Positions 55,379 to 64,000 of a DNA stretch of 64,000 bases are shown here, piece after piece; positions within the stretch are counted from its first letter, which is position 1; each line of letters opens with the position of its first letter. The stretch spans positions 310,001-374,000 of the forward strand of contig JAEUKI010000062.1 of NCBI GenBank assembly GCA_016793325.1, read 5' to 3'. The notes under the pieces were generated by a model. It was not told the origin of the DNA. It was given only the letters and a program-made list of their open reading frames with translations, and ran no database searches. The position numbers were made by a program, and so were the translations under genes. This stretch comes from Myxococcales bacterium (GTDB lineage: Bacteria > Myxococcota_A > Polyangia > Polyangiales > Ga0077539).

Positions 55379-56313
55379 TGCGCGTGCGGGCCTTCGCTGC
55401 GTTTGCGGCGATCGCGTGCGCGGCGCTCACGACCCGCGCGGGGACACGACCTCGTCGAGACCCGCCCGTTTCGCCTGGGATCGTGCCCACCGATGCGGGC
55501 ACGGTCAGCGTCGCGGATGCGAGCGCGAGCGCGCCTCAGCGCGTCGACGGGATGCTCCTCGTTCCCGGCGGAACGTTCGTGATGGGCGCCGATCGCGAGG
55601 GCGAGGGCGACGAGCGGCCAGCCCACCGCGTCACGATCGCCAGCTTCTACTTGGACGAAACCGAGGTCACCAACGAGGACTACGGGCGTTGTGTGAGCGC
55701 GAGGGTGTGCGTCGCGCCCGACCCCGACAGCGCGACGGCGAACCACGTGGGACCGGACAGCCGCTTTCGACGACCGCGGCAGCCCGTGAGCAGCGTCGAT
55801 TGGAGCAACGCGCGCGCGTACTGCCAGTGGGTTCGAAAGCGGCTCCCCACGGAGGCCGAGTTCGAGCGCGCGGTCCGAGGCGACGACGGTCGACGCTATC
55901 CGTGGGGCAACGAGCGCCCCACGCGCGAGCACGCTGTCTTCGGCTCGAGCGTCACGCAAGACGTCGCAACCCACCCGCTCGGCCGCGGCCCCTACGGCCA
56001 CCACGACCTCACGGGAAACGTCTGGGAGTGGCTCGCGGACTACTACGATCCGTACGCCTATCGACGCGCGGGCGCTGCGACGGGACGCGTCGGAACCTGT
56101 CGCGAGATCCTCGCCGCGCTCGCGGACATTCGACAGCGCGGCCTTCGAGGATTTACCGGCTCCAATCCGATCAACGAGTGCGAGCGCGGGCTTCGGGGCG
56201 GCGCGTTCAACTTCGATTGGTACGGGATGCGAAGCACGAATCGCGTGCACCACCCTGGGCGATTTCGCCTCGTGATGTCCGGCTTTCGCTGCGCGCGCGA
56301 CGCGTCGCCGTGA
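55378..56313 (+). CDS. SUMF1/FGE-family protein
   Basis: 311 residues. N-terminal signal peptide of about 22 residues, possibly lipidated at Cys14. SUMF1 signature: MLLVPGGTFVMGADREGEGDERPAHRVTI, then RLPTEAEFERAVRG and NVWEWLADYY; ends FRLVMSGFRCAR. The two active cysteines of formylglycine-generating enzymes are not evidently placed, so it may be a non-catalytic or EgtB/PvdO-type relative. Last of the five-gene group; ends with no gap to the convergent ankyrin gene. Confidence 0.85.
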   Translation: MRVRAFAAFAAIACAALTTRAGTRPRRDPPVSPGIVPTDAGTVSVADASASAPQRVDGMLLVPGGTFVMGADREGEGDERPAHRVTIASFYLDETEVTNEDYGRCVSARVCVAPDPDSATANHVGPDSRFRRPRQPVSSVDWSNARAYCQWVRKRLPTEAEFERAVRGDDGRRYPWGNERPTREHAVFGSSVTQDVATHPLGRGPYGHHDLTGNVWEWLADYYDPYAYRRAGAATGRVGTCREILAALADIRQRGLRGFTGSNPINECERGLRGGAFNFDWYGMRSTNRVHHPGRFRLVMSGFRCARDASP

Positions 56314-59300
56314 CTACGCGTCGGGCGAGTCGTCCTGCGGAGTGTCGTCGAGCGCCGGCGGCCACGCTGCGGGATCGATCCCGAACTCCTCGGCCAGCTC
56401 CCGAGGCGAGCGCGCTCCTTCGACGCCCTCGGCGACGAAGTCCCACGATGCTCCCGCCGCGAAGAGCGCCCTCGCGGCGTCCTCTCCGTACACCTCGAGC
56501 GCCACGTGAAGCGGCGTTCGGCCCTCGTTGTCGGAGACGTCGACGGTGCCCCCGAGCGCGATGACCGCGCGAGCGATCGCCTCGCTGCCCCACCAGTTGG
56601 ACACGGCCTCGTGAAGCGGCGTGCGCCCGGTCGCGTCGCGCGCCCGCGCGAGCGCTGGGTGCGACGCGACGAGCGACACGCCGAGCGCGCCGAAGCCGTT
56701 TTGCGCGGCGATGTGCAGCGCCGTTCGACCTTGGTCGTCGACGTCCGTGGCGGCAGCGCCGCGCTCGACGAGCCACTGCGTCGCGCTCTCGTTGTATTGA
56801 ACGAGCATCTCGAGGACGAGCGGCCTGCCGTTGACCTTCGCGTCGAGCGAGACCCCGCGCGCGACGAGCGTCTCGGCGAGCGTCATCGCGCCGGACTGCA
56901 GCGCGCTCACGAGCGGGTGCGTCCCGCGGAGATCCACGTCGAACCGAAGCCCCAACGCGCTGATGAAATCCAGCAAATCCTCGTCTCCGCGTTGGACCGC
57001 GAGGTTCGCCAGGCCGTAGCCCCCGACCGTCGTAAACGGGTTGAGCTTTCGATCGCGCAGCTCTTGCGTGAGCTTCTTGAGCTCGCCGCGCTCGAGGAGT
57101 TTTCGCGCGTCGCTCGAGAGCATCGAGCGCCCCGCGCGCTCGTTGAGGACGTCCATCGAGAGGAGCTTCGATCCCGCCCGCGCTTCGAGGAGCGCGTCGA
57201 TCGTCGGATCGCTTTGAAACGGCGCGTAGCCGGACACGCTCGTGCCCGACGTGTTCTTGGCGCGGACGTCGGCGCCCGCGTCGAGAAGCCACTCGACGAG
57301 GTCCGCGCGCTGCGCGTCGATCGCGTACATCAGCGCGGTCGCTCCGTACGCGTCTCGTTCGTCGACGGTTGTCTGCGCCACGAGCTGCTTCATCGCTTCG
57401 AGATCGCCGCGATAGACCGCGACGAACCAGGGGGACGGCTCGCGCAGCGCGGGCTCGAGCGGCTCGAAGCTCGCGGGCGAGGACGTGTCGACGCCGTGGG
57501 CTGCGAGCACGTCAGCGAACTCCCGTCGGAGCTCTTTGCGTCGAGCGATCAGCGCGAGCCCGTCGTCGTCGTCTCGCGTCTTCGCGGTCAAGTCCGCGCC
57601 CGCGTCGATCAGCGCGCGGACGACGCTCGCGTTGCCAGCCTTCGCCGCCGCGGTGATCGGCGTGTCGCCGGTCTGCTTGTTCACGACGTCGAGCGCTTGT
57701 CCCTTCGCGCAGAGGAGCGCGACGACCTCGGCGTTGCCCTTCTCGATCGCCAAGAAGATCGGTTGATTTCCATACGAATCAGCGCCGTTCGGAGAGACGC
57801 CCGCGTCGAGCAAGAGCCGCACGGACTCGACGTTGTCGCTGCCCACGGCCGAGAGCATCGGCGACTTGGCGGGCCCGAAATCGACAGAGATCCCGCGCTC
57901 GATGATCCACCGCAACAGCTCGGGGTGCGCGGCCGCGGCGTGGATGGCCGTTCCGTGAAAGTCGTCGAACGCGCGCGGATCGGCGCCGCGCTCGAGAAAG
58001 AGCTCGAACAGCTCGATCGAGCCTTTGCCCGCGGCGAGCTGAATCATCGAGGTCCCGTAGTGCTCGACGCGCTTGGCGTCCGCGCCGCGCGCGAGGAGGA
58101 TCCGCACGAGCTCGACGTCTCCCGCGTCGATCGCCGCATGAACGAGCGGCGCCGCCTTGACGTCCGGCGGCGCATCCGCGCTCACGCCGCGCTCGATAAA
58201 CGCGAGCACTTCGTCGCGCCGCCCCGCCTCGTACCAGATCGCGAGCGTCGCCCAGCTCTGCTTGCTCGCGAGCACATCGAGCGACGCTCCGGCCGCGAGC
58301 GGCTCGTTCACCACGAGCTCGACGAGGTGTCGCTTGCTCTCGTCGCGGGCCGCGTCGTAGGGCGTTCGCGTGTACGTGTCGACCGCGTCGAGCCGGGCGC
58401 CCGCAGCGATCAACGCGCGGAGCACGTCGAGGTAGCTGTCGTTGTACTCGTAGTGCTGCACGGCCGCGTGAAGCGGCGTGAACTGCGAGTCGTTGCGCGC
58501 GTTGGGGTCTGCGCCCGCGCCGAGCAGGTACGCGATCACCTCGTCGCTTCGGTACGCCGTGACCGCGCCGTGGAGCGCGGTTTCTCCGCCGATCTCTTGA
58601 TGCCACCCGAGGTCCGCGCCCGCTTCGTGAAGCAGTCGAACGATCGTCGCGTTGCGCTGCATGGTCGCCGAGTAGAGCGTCTCGCCCCAGCCCTTGGCGG
58701 ACATCGCGGGGCGCGTCGCGAGGAGCATTCGAACCTGCGCTTCGTATTGGTACCAGACGGCGCTGCCGAGCCACTGGGGCTCGCCGCGGCTGTTGACCGC
58801 GCGCGCCCCGCCGGAGATCAAGCGCTCGACGAGCTCGTCCGCCGTCCCTTCGGCGAAGAACGCGATCGCTGTGTTGCGCGAGGGGAGCTCCACGTTGGGG
58901 TCCGCGCCGGCCTTCAAGAGCGCGTCGATCCCTTCGAGCGAGCGGCTCTCGCAGGCGAGCGCGAGCAGCGTGCGCCCGGCGCCGTTCAGCGAATCGACGC
59001 TCATTTCGGCGGCAGAAAGCGCTTCGATGGCGTCGCTCCACGAGCCTGCCGCGGCCGCGGTCCACACGGCGGCCTTCTTCCTCGCGCGTGCGATCGCGTC
59101 TGCGGGGAGCGCTTCGCCGCCCAAGCTCTCGACGAGGTGCTCGGCGTGAATCGAGAGCGCGTAGTCGAGCGCGCTCGTTCGGTGCGCGTCCTCGGTGAGC
59201 GCGCTGGCTCCTCTCGCGACGAGCGCTTCGACCATCGCGCCGTTGCCTGCGCGAATCGCGTAGTGAAGGGGGCGCGCGCCTTGGGTGTCGAGCACGAGCT

Positions 59301-59844
59301 CGGGGCGGAGGCCCTTGTCGAGCATGAGCGCGAGCAGCTCTTGATCTCCCTGCTCGATCACGCGACGGCACGCCGAGCGGGCGCTTTCGAGCTGGACGGC
59401 GTTGGGGTCGGCGCCGAGCTCGAGCAGGAGCCTCGCGTTGTCCGGCTGCCCTTTGCTCACGGCGTGCTCGAGCGCGGTCTCGCCGTACTTGTTCATCGCC
59501 GTAAGGTCCGCGCCGCGCGACGCGAGAAAGCGCGCGGCCTCGGGCTGGCTCCAGTTGAGCGCGGTGCGAAGCGCCGTGTCCTGCGACGAGTCGACGAGCT
59601 CGAGCGACGCGCCGCGAGAGAGCAAGAGCTCGAGCCGCTCGACCGAGCCTCCCTCGGCGGCTTTGATGAGCGCGGTCTCGAGGCTGATGTCGACCCGCGA
59701 GTCGACGGGCATCCCGAGGTCGAGGTACGCGCGGACGACGTCGGTCGGGCCGTCCTTGCATGCGCGAAGAAACGCGTCGCGGCTCGAGGAGGAGAGGTCC
59801 GCGCAGTATCCGTTGGCCTCGAGGATCGATTCGATGGCTGTCAT
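56314..59844 (-). CDS. Giant ankyrin-repeat protein, 1,176 residues
   Basis: Start ATG 59844; frame open further upstream but without the repeat. No signal peptide or membrane helix. From about residue 25 to the end, roughly 30 ankyrin repeats of the pattern xGxTALHxAAxxGxxxxVxxLLxxGADxN; for example ETALEHAVSKGQPDNARLLLELGADPN near 150-180. Intervening degenerate repeats (about 220-330, 900-1,000). Ankyrin domains form protein-binding solenoids; no enzyme domain. Possibly an effector or scaffold. No operon partner: the next co-directional gene ends 92 bp upstream of its start. Confidence 0.9.
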   Translation of the reverse strand: MTAIESILEANGYCADLSSSSRDAFLRACKDGPTDVVRAYLDLGMPVDSRVDISLETALIKAAEGGSVERLELLLSRGASLELVDSSQDTALRTALNWSQPEAARFLASRGADLTAMNKYGETALEHAVSKGQPDNARLLLELGADPNAVQLESARSACRRVIEQGDQELLALMLDKGLRPELVLDTQGARPLHYAIRAGNGAMVEALVARGASALTEDAHRTSALDYALSIHAEHLVESLGGEALPADAIARARKKAAVWTAAAAGSWSDAIEALSAAEMSVDSLNGAGRTLLALACESRSLEGIDALLKAGADPNVELPSRNTAIAFFAEGTADELVERLISGGARAVNSRGEPQWLGSAVWYQYEAQVRMLLATRPAMSAKGWGETLYSATMQRNATIVRLLHEAGADLGWHQEIGGETALHGAVTAYRSDEVIAYLLGAGADPNARNDSQFTPLHAAVQHYEYNDSYLDVLRALIAAGARLDAVDTYTRTPYDAARDESKRHLVELVVNEPLAAGASLDVLASKQSWATLAIWYEAGRRDEVLAFIERGVSADAPPDVKAAPLVHAAIDAGDVELVRILLARGADAKRVEHYGTSMIQLAAGKGSIELFELFLERGADPRAFDDFHGTAIHAAAAHPELLRWIIERGISVDFGPAKSPMLSAVGSDNVESVRLLLDAGVSPNGADSYGNQPIFLAIEKGNAEVVALLCAKGQALDVVNKQTGDTPITAAAKAGNASVVRALIDAGADLTAKTRDDDDGLALIARRKELRREFADVLAAHGVDTSSPASFEPLEPALREPSPWFVAVYRGDLEAMKQLVAQTTVDERDAYGATALMYAIDAQRADLVEWLLDAGADVRAKNTSGTSVSGYAPFQSDPTIDALLEARAGSKLLSMDVLNERAGRSMLSSDARKLLERGELKKLTQELRDRKLNPFTTVGGYGLANLAVQRGDEDLLDFISALGLRFDVDLRGTHPLVSALQSGAMTLAETLVARGVSLDAKVNGRPLVLEMLVQYNESATQWLVERGAAATDVDDQGRTALHIAAQNGFGALGVSLVASHPALARARDATGRTPLHEAVSNWWGSEAIARAVIALGGTVDVSDNEGRTPLHVALEVYGEDAARALFAAGASWDFVAEGVEGARSPRELAEEFGIDPAAWPPALDDTPQDDSPDA

Positions 59845-59936
59845 GCCGCGCACTCTCGCAGAGCTCTGCGACGGGTCGCCAGTGCGCGACGAACCTCGGT
59901 TGACAGACAATGACCGTGTTTCGATCGCCTGCGAAA

Positions 59937-61031
59937 TTACGGGGCAGGCTCGATCGAGCAAGGGGCCTTCGCGGTCCCGATGCACACGAGCGCGTACCCT
60001 TGCGAGCGCTCTTCGGCGGTGAGGCAGCTCTCGTCGGGCGTGTCGATCTGTCCGCGGCGCATTTTCACGCGGCACGTTCCGCAGACGCCGGACTCGCATC
60101 CGGCGGCGAGCTCGACCTTGGCGCGCCGCGCGGCGTGGAGCACCGACTCGCCTTCGCGCACGGTGAAGGTCTTGGTCTTTGCGCCGTCGACGAGCTCGAC
60201 CTCGTGGGCGATCGCGTCAGCGCCGACGGAGGCGACGACGGCGGTGAACTTCTCTTCCAGCAATTTCGCTGACGGAAATCGTTCGCGCACGACGGCGTTG
60301 CACGACTCCATCATGCCCGCGGGCCCGCAGAGCGCGACGACCTCGGGGGCCTCCATGCCTTCGAGCACCGAGGCGACGACGTCGCGGGTCATCGGTCCGC
60401 GCTTGTCGCTTCCCTCACCGCTCGCGTCGTCGAGGACGTGAACGACCGTGAGCTTTCCGCCGCTCGCCGCGACGAGCTCGTCGATCTCTTTGCGGAGGAT
60501 CTGCTCGTTGGCCGAGCGATTGGCGTCGACGAGCGTGACCTTCGCGGGCCACCCCTGCTTCGCGAGGTCGTGCAAGAACGCGATCATGGGCGTCACGCCG
60601 CTGCCGCCCGCGAGCATGAGGACGCTCTTGGCGCCGTCGGGCAACACGAACTGTCCGAAGGGGCCCTTCACTTCGATCTCGGCGCCCTCCGAGAGCTTCT
60701 CGGTGACGAAGGTCGAGACCGCTCCGCCTTCGACGCGCTTGATCGTGAGCCGCAGCGGCTGCCCCGGCGCGCGCGAAAACGAGTACGCGCGCCACGGAAG
60801 CTCGCGCGTGGGGCGCACGAGCACGAACTGTCCCGCGCGAAACTCGAGGGACGCGTCGAACTCGAGGCTCACCGTCGAGGGCGTCTCGCGCGTGACCTTC
60901 GTGACCTTCCACTGCGCGGCTTCGGGCTCGTCGCGGCGCGCGGGCGCGGGCGCCGAACGCGAGCGAAACAACAGCCAGCCGACTCCTGCGACCGCCGCGA
61001 TCGCAGCGGGGACGACGATCATCGTGTTCAT
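59937..61031 (-). CDS. Membrane-anchored ferredoxin/flavodoxin reductase with 2Fe-2S domain
   Basis: 364 residues. One N-terminal helix (about 4-22), then an FAD-binding beta barrel (RAYSFSRAP, FAD-binding RxYS), an NAD(P)-binding lobe (LAGGSGVTPMIAFL), and a plant-type 2Fe-2S ferredoxin end with C-x4-C-x2-C ... C (CESGVCGTC, then LVCIG). Electron transfer between NAD(P)H and an oxygenase, desaturase or hydroxylase. The physiological partner is not in the window. Confidence 0.9.
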   Translation of the reverse strand: MNTMIVVPAAIAAVAGVGWLLFRSRSAPAPARRDEPEAAQWKVTKVTRETPSTVSLEFDASLEFRAGQFVLVRPTRELPWRAYSFSRAPGQPLRLTIKRVEGGAVSTFVTEKLSEGAEIEVKGPFGQFVLPDGAKSVLMLAGGSGVTPMIAFLHDLAKQGWPAKVTLVDANRSANEQILRKEIDELVAASGGKLTVVHVLDDASGEGSDKRGPMTRDVVASVLEGMEAPEVVALCGPAGMMESCNAVVRERFPSAKLLEEKFTAVVASVGADAIAHEVELVDGAKTKTFTVREGESVLHAARRAKVELAAGCESGVCGTCRVKMRRGQIDTPDESCLTAEERSQGYALVCIGTAKAPCSIEPAP

Positions 61032-61121
61032 TGCGAGCCTTCACCGAGCGCTCGAGAGTGGCGCTCGCGTCGAGGCTCTATACCAGCGGCGCGACGGGAA
61101 GGCCGCGGGAGAAACGCAAAC

Positions 61122-61141
61122 GGCCAGCGAAAATGCTGACC
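61122..61141 (-). terminator. Terminator of tRNA-Thr
   Basis: On the minus strand GGTCAGC/GCTGGCC arms (61141-61135 and 61128-61122, one G·T pair) around a 6-base loop ATTTTC, followed by GTTTGCGTTTC. It sits 11 bases after the tRNA-Thr 3' end. Confidence 0.65.
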
Positions 61142-61151
61142 GTTGAGGGGA

Positions 61152-61223
61152 GCCACCCATGGGATTTGAACCCACGACCTGCGGTTTACGAAACCGCTGC
61201 TCTACCACTGAGCTAGGGTGGCG
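61152..61223 (-). tRNA. tRNA-Thr (anticodon CGT)
   Basis: 72-base cloverleaf read on the minus strand: acceptor GCCACCC/GGGTGGC, D arm GCTCAGTGGTAGAGC, anticodon arm GCGGT-TTCGTAA-ACCGC, T arm GTGGG-TTCAAAT-CCCAT (the T stem closes with a mismatch-free GTGGG/CCCAT by G·T). Discriminator T, CCA not encoded. The anticodon CGT reads ACG threonine codons. Confidence 0.93.
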
Positions 61224-61334
61224 GTGAGAGGGCGCGTTTATTATCACGGTCGCGGTCGAGCGCAAGAGGGTTTGCGCGAGAAGTTTGGATTCACGGATTC
61301 ACGAATCGCTCGCGAGTGTGCTCCAAATTGGGCC

Positions 61335-62342
61335 GTGATCGATCTACGCAGTGACACGATGACTCGGCCGGGGCCGGCGATGCGCCAAGCGATGGCCGAC
61401 GCCGAGGTGGGCGACGACGTTTTTCGCGAGGACCCGACGGTGCAGCGCCTCGAAGAGCGCGTCGCCTCGATGCTCGGCAAAGAAGCCGGCCTCTTCGTCC
61501 CCTCTGGAACGATGGGAAACCAGCTCGCCCTCCTCGTGCTCACCCAACGCGGCGACGAGGTCCTCGTGGGCGAGGGGGCTCATTGCCTCTGGTACGAGAC
61601 GAGCGCCGCGGCGGTGCTCGGGCAACTTCAGCTCACCACGATCGGGCGCGGCGGGTTCTTCGCGCCCGACGACATCACCGACGCGCTTCATCCGCCGGCC
61701 GATTGGAATCCGCGGGTCACGGTCGTCGCCTTCGAGAACACGCACAACCGCGCGGGCGGGCGCATCTGGCCGGTCGCGATGCGCCGCGCTGCGATCGAGC
61801 GCGCAAAATCGCATTCGCTGCTCTGTCACCTCGACGGAGCGCGCCTGTGCAACGCCTCGGTGGCCAGCGGCGAGTCGCTTCCTTCGCTCTGCGACGGCTT
61901 CGAGACGGTGTCCATCTGCCTCTCGAAAGGACTCGGAGCTCCAGCGGGATCCGTGCTGGTCTCGTCGCGCGCGCGCATCGCCGAAGCGCGCCGTTGGCGA
62001 AAGCGCCTCGGCGGCGGAATGCGTCAGTCCGGCATCCTCGCGGCGGCGGGGCTCTACGCGCTCGACCACCACCTCGATCGACTCGCGGACGATCACCGCA
62101 ACGCGCGTCGCTTGTACGAAGCGTTGGCGCCGCACGGAGCGCTCGTGCCCGACAGCAACATCGTGATGGTGGACCTCGCGAACGGCGCGAGCGCCGAGCA
62201 ATTCTGCGCGCGCGCCAAGGCCGAAGGCGTGCTCGCGAGCGCGTTCGGCCCGAGTCGTGTGCGGCTCGTCACGCACCTCGACGTGACGAGCGCCGACGTC
62301 GAGCGCGCGATCGCGGTGCTCACCAAGCTCGCCGCGAGCTAA
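61335..62342 (+). CDS. Low-specificity L-threonine aldolase
   Basis: 335 residues from GTG 61335. PLP enzyme splitting threonine to glycine and acetaldehyde. Seen: IDLRSDTMTRP start, VPSGTMGNQ, ENTHNRAGGR, LDGARLCNA, and the PLP lysine in CLSKGLGAPAGS. Typical length. The adjacent tRNA-Thr is transcribed the other way; the pairing is likely chance. Same strand as the TPR lipoprotein, 15 bp apart. Confidence 0.93.
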   Translation: MIDLRSDTMTRPGPAMRQAMADAEVGDDVFREDPTVQRLEERVASMLGKEAGLFVPSGTMGNQLALLVLTQRGDEVLVGEGAHCLWYETSAAAVLGQLQLTTIGRGGFFAPDDITDALHPPADWNPRVTVVAFENTHNRAGGRIWPVAMRRAAIERAKSHSLLCHLDGARLCNASVASGESLPSLCDGFETVSICLSKGLGAPAGSVLVSSRARIAEARRWRKRLGGGMRQSGILAAAGLYALDHHLDRLADDHRNARRLYEALAPHGALVPDSNIVMVDLANGASAEQFCARAKAEGVLASAFGPSRVRLVTHLDVTSADVERAIAVLTKLAAS

Positions 62343-62357
62343 CACTCGGTCTCTGCC

Positions 62358-63536
62358 GTGTTGCTCGGGCACCGAACCCTCACCTTCGCGCTCGTGTGCG
62401 CGCTCGCTTCGGCGTGCGCGTACCAGCGGCCGTACGCGTTTCGCGAGGCTTTTTCCTCGGCGCAGCGCGCGCAGAGGCTCGGTCGGTCGCTCGAGGCCGC
62501 GCACGCGTTCGACCGCGCTGCGGCGACCACAGCGCGTCCGCTCGATCGCGACGAGGCGATCTACCGCGCAGGGCAGGCGTACCGCCGCGCAGGAGACGTC
62601 GAGACGGCGCTCGCGCGGTTCGAGTGGCTCGCGACGCACGGCGACGACGCGGCGCGAAGGACGCGCGGCGAGCTCGAGGCCGTTCGCATCTATTTCGATC
62701 GAGGCCAGTGGGACCGCGCCGAACAAGTGGCCATCGAAGTCGCCGCGAGGCAGCCCGCGATGGGCGCGGGGCGGCGGGCGATCGAGCTCGCGCTCATCGA
62801 GGCAGACACGCGCGACGCGACGTACGCAGCCACCGAGCGATTCGCCGCCCGGGCGTGGGCGCGGCTCTCGAACACCGAGCTCGCGGCGACGCTCGACGTC
62901 GAGCTCGCGCGCAGACGGCGACGCGCGGGGCGACACCGCGACGCGATCACGCTGTACGAACGCGCGTTGACCTGGAGATATCCACACAATCCACGCTGGG
63001 ACGACGCTTCGCTCGAGCTCGCGCGGATCCACGAAGAGGCCGGGCGCTTCGCCGAAGCGCTCGCGGTGATCGACCGCGCGCTGTCGATGCGCGAGCAGCT
63101 CGTGTTGATCCCGGGGTCCGCGGTGAGGCCGAAGTTTCCCGAGCTCGCGCTCGAGCGCGCGAAGGTGCTCGAAGCGATGGGCGAGCTCGGTCGCGCGGCG
63201 GACGCGTACCGCGCGTTGTACGTGGACTTTCGCGACTCGACGCTGCGGGACGACGCGCTCGAGAACGAGTCGAGGGTGCGTCGCGCGATGGGCGACGCGG
63301 CGCGATCGTGCGCGGTCGACGCGCAGCTCGCGAGGGAATTTCCCTGCACGCGACGCGGTCGCGCGGCGCTCGAACGCGCGAGGGCGTGCCGCGCGATCTC
63401 CGCGAGCGACGACGTTCGGTGCCTCGAGCAGCGCGCCCGTCGAAGCGCGAACGACGCGGATTCTGCCGCGGATCCATCGGACTTGAGCGACGAGGCGCCA
63501 GCGTCGCCCTCGGCGACGAGCGACGAACGGCGCTGA
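62358..63536 (+). CDS. TPR-containing lipoprotein
   Basis: 392 residues from GTG 62358. Signal peptide MLLGHRTLTFALVCALASAC with lipobox ASAC. Then four or more tetratricopeptide-like helix pairs: AAHAFDRAAATTARPLDRDEAIYRAGQAYRRAGDVETALARF, and further around 200-300. The tail is Asp/Ser-rich. Periplasmic or outer-membrane-facing scaffold, comparable to BamD-like lipoproteins in style though not clearly BamD. It follows the threonine aldolase in the same direction. Confidence 0.75.
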   Translation: MLLGHRTLTFALVCALASACAYQRPYAFREAFSSAQRAQRLGRSLEAAHAFDRAAATTARPLDRDEAIYRAGQAYRRAGDVETALARFEWLATHGDDAARRTRGELEAVRIYFDRGQWDRAEQVAIEVAARQPAMGAGRRAIELALIEADTRDATYAATERFAARAWARLSNTELAATLDVELARRRRRAGRHRDAITLYERALTWRYPHNPRWDDASLELARIHEEAGRFAEALAVIDRALSMREQLVLIPGSAVRPKFPELALERAKVLEAMGELGRAADAYRALYVDFRDSTLRDDALENESRVRRAMGDAARSCAVDAQLAREFPCTRRGRAALERARACRAISASDDVRCLEQRARRSANDADSAADPSDLSDEAPASPSATSDERR

Positions 63537-63689
63537 GGCGCGCGCGGGGGGCGTCAGCGAACCCGCGTAGGTCCGCCGAAATCGCGCGCAATTCGAGCCC
63601 CCGAATCGAGAGAGACAGCGGCGCTCGTCCATCGACCGCGATCGCGTGAGCGCGAACGGGCGACGAGCGTCGCGCTGCGACAGCGAGGA

Positions 63690-63986
63690 CTACTCGTCTT
63701 CGGCGTCTTCTTCTTCGAGCTCTTCTTCTTCGTCCTCGTCGTCGCCGCCGCCGAGGTCGAGGTCGTCATCGTCGTCGACAGCGCCTGGCTCTTCTTCCTC
63801 GTCCGCGTCGTCCTCGACGCCCTCGAACTTCAGCTCGATGCCGACGTCCGCGAGGTGCGACTCGAGCAAGTCGAGCAGCTCGTCCACTTCTTCGCCGCCC
63901 CACTCGTCGAGCGCGTCGCCGAGGAAATCGTAGAAGTCAGTGTCGATCCGGCGCTCGATCTCTTCGACTTGCTCGTCGCTGAACAC
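63690..63986 (-). CDS. Acidic protein fragment or short protein at the window edge
   Basis: 98 residues from GTG 63986, but the frame is open to the right edge so the real start may lie outside. The N-terminal part (VEEIERRIDTDFYDFLGDALDEWGG) is helical; the last 45 residues are almost entirely Asp/Glu. Cytosolic. Function not recognised. The DNA encoding the tail is a repetitive TCG/TCC/TTC tract (on the plus strand) at about 63694-63800. Confidence 0.6.
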   Translation of the reverse strand: MFSDEQVEEIERRIDTDFYDFLGDALDEWGGEEVDELLDLLESHLADVGIELKFEGVEDDADEEEEPGAVDDDDDLDLGGGDDEDEEEELEEEDAEDE

Positions 63987-64000
63987 GTCGAGGACATCCT

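Noticed and set aside
55378..56313. True formylglycine-generating enzyme for a sulfatase
   Set aside because: The two active-site cysteines cannot be identified, and the closest sulfatase-like gene (10504) is 44 kb away.
56506..59913. 1,135-residue plus-strand frame opposite the ankyrin gene
   Set aside because: Its translation is almost wholly Arg/Ala/Val/Glu-rich, without domains; it is the antisense shadow of the repeat gene.
63690..63800. Trinucleotide tract as a functional microsatellite
   Set aside because: It encodes an acidic tail of a likely real protein; codon bias explains it.

Overview
The window is a GC-rich, gene-dense bacterial chromosome segment. Its character fits a predatory or social deltaproteobacterial-type genome (phylum Myxococcota, probably the Polyangia/Sandaracinaceae side). 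The reasons are very high GC, many lipoproteins with acidic or low-complexity mature ends, a Ser/Thr kinase fused to membrane helices, GAF-type enhancer-binding proteins, CopG-like and zinc-ribbon small proteins of myxobacterial style, and extensive GTG/TTG starts. The taxon is inferred from gene style, not from a marker search. I see no rRNA, CRISPR array, insertion sequence or prophage; the segment looks like ordinary chromosome.

Layout. 1-2.6 kb: 3' end of folD, convergent with parA-parB, then a small acidic protein. 2.6-2.95 kb: a large imperfect inverted repeat. 3-16.7 kb: a CBM9-like lipoprotein, ffh (signal recognition particle GTPase with altered motifs), a TPR protein, several lipoproteins, a phosphodiesterase-like lipoprotein, and a DUF1688/URC4-like gene facing upp (a likely uracil salvage/catabolism pair), followed by a second CBM9-like protein and an ExbD-like protein. 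16.7-20.5 kb: rplM-rpsI-argC-NUDIX-nadK on the minus strand, led by a clear sigma70-type promoter. 20.9-26.3 kb: two unknown plus-strand genes, then lepA-lepB and a ribbon-helix-helix regulator with its own promoter and dyad. 26.6-36.5 kb: paired EF-hand-like lipoproteins, a cupin, an RluB-type pseudouridine synthase, initiator tRNA-fMet, a metallophosphoesterase-fold protein lacking most of its metal ligands, a CorC-type CNNM/CBS protein, recN, hisC and a pectinacetylesterase-like lipoprotein.

36.6-46.6 kb is the most unusual block. A LytS/LytR-type two-component pair diverges from a four-gene, translationally coupled operon: a PilB/GspE-like ATPase, a Ycf46-like AAA+ ATPase, a GAF enhancer-binding protein with a changed GAFTGA loop, and a membrane Ser/Thr kinase with an ExbD-like outer domain. 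Tandem hairpins follow, then an ExbB-like membrane protein. 46.6-56.3 kb carries an exonuclease whose start codon is obscure, an unknown 687-residue protein, and a five-gene coupled operon (patatin, BtuF-like protein without signal peptide, EamA, MFS, SUMF1). 56.3-64 kb has a 1,176-residue ankyrin protein, a membrane-anchored ferredoxin reductase, tRNA-Thr(CGT), a threonine aldolase, a TPR lipoprotein and the end of an acidic protein.

Housekeeping genes (folD, parAB, ffh, rplM/rpsI, lepA/lepB, recN, nadK, argC, hisC, upp, two tRNAs) are interspersed with signalling and envelope genes. All functional names rest on motifs read by eye; no database search was run.
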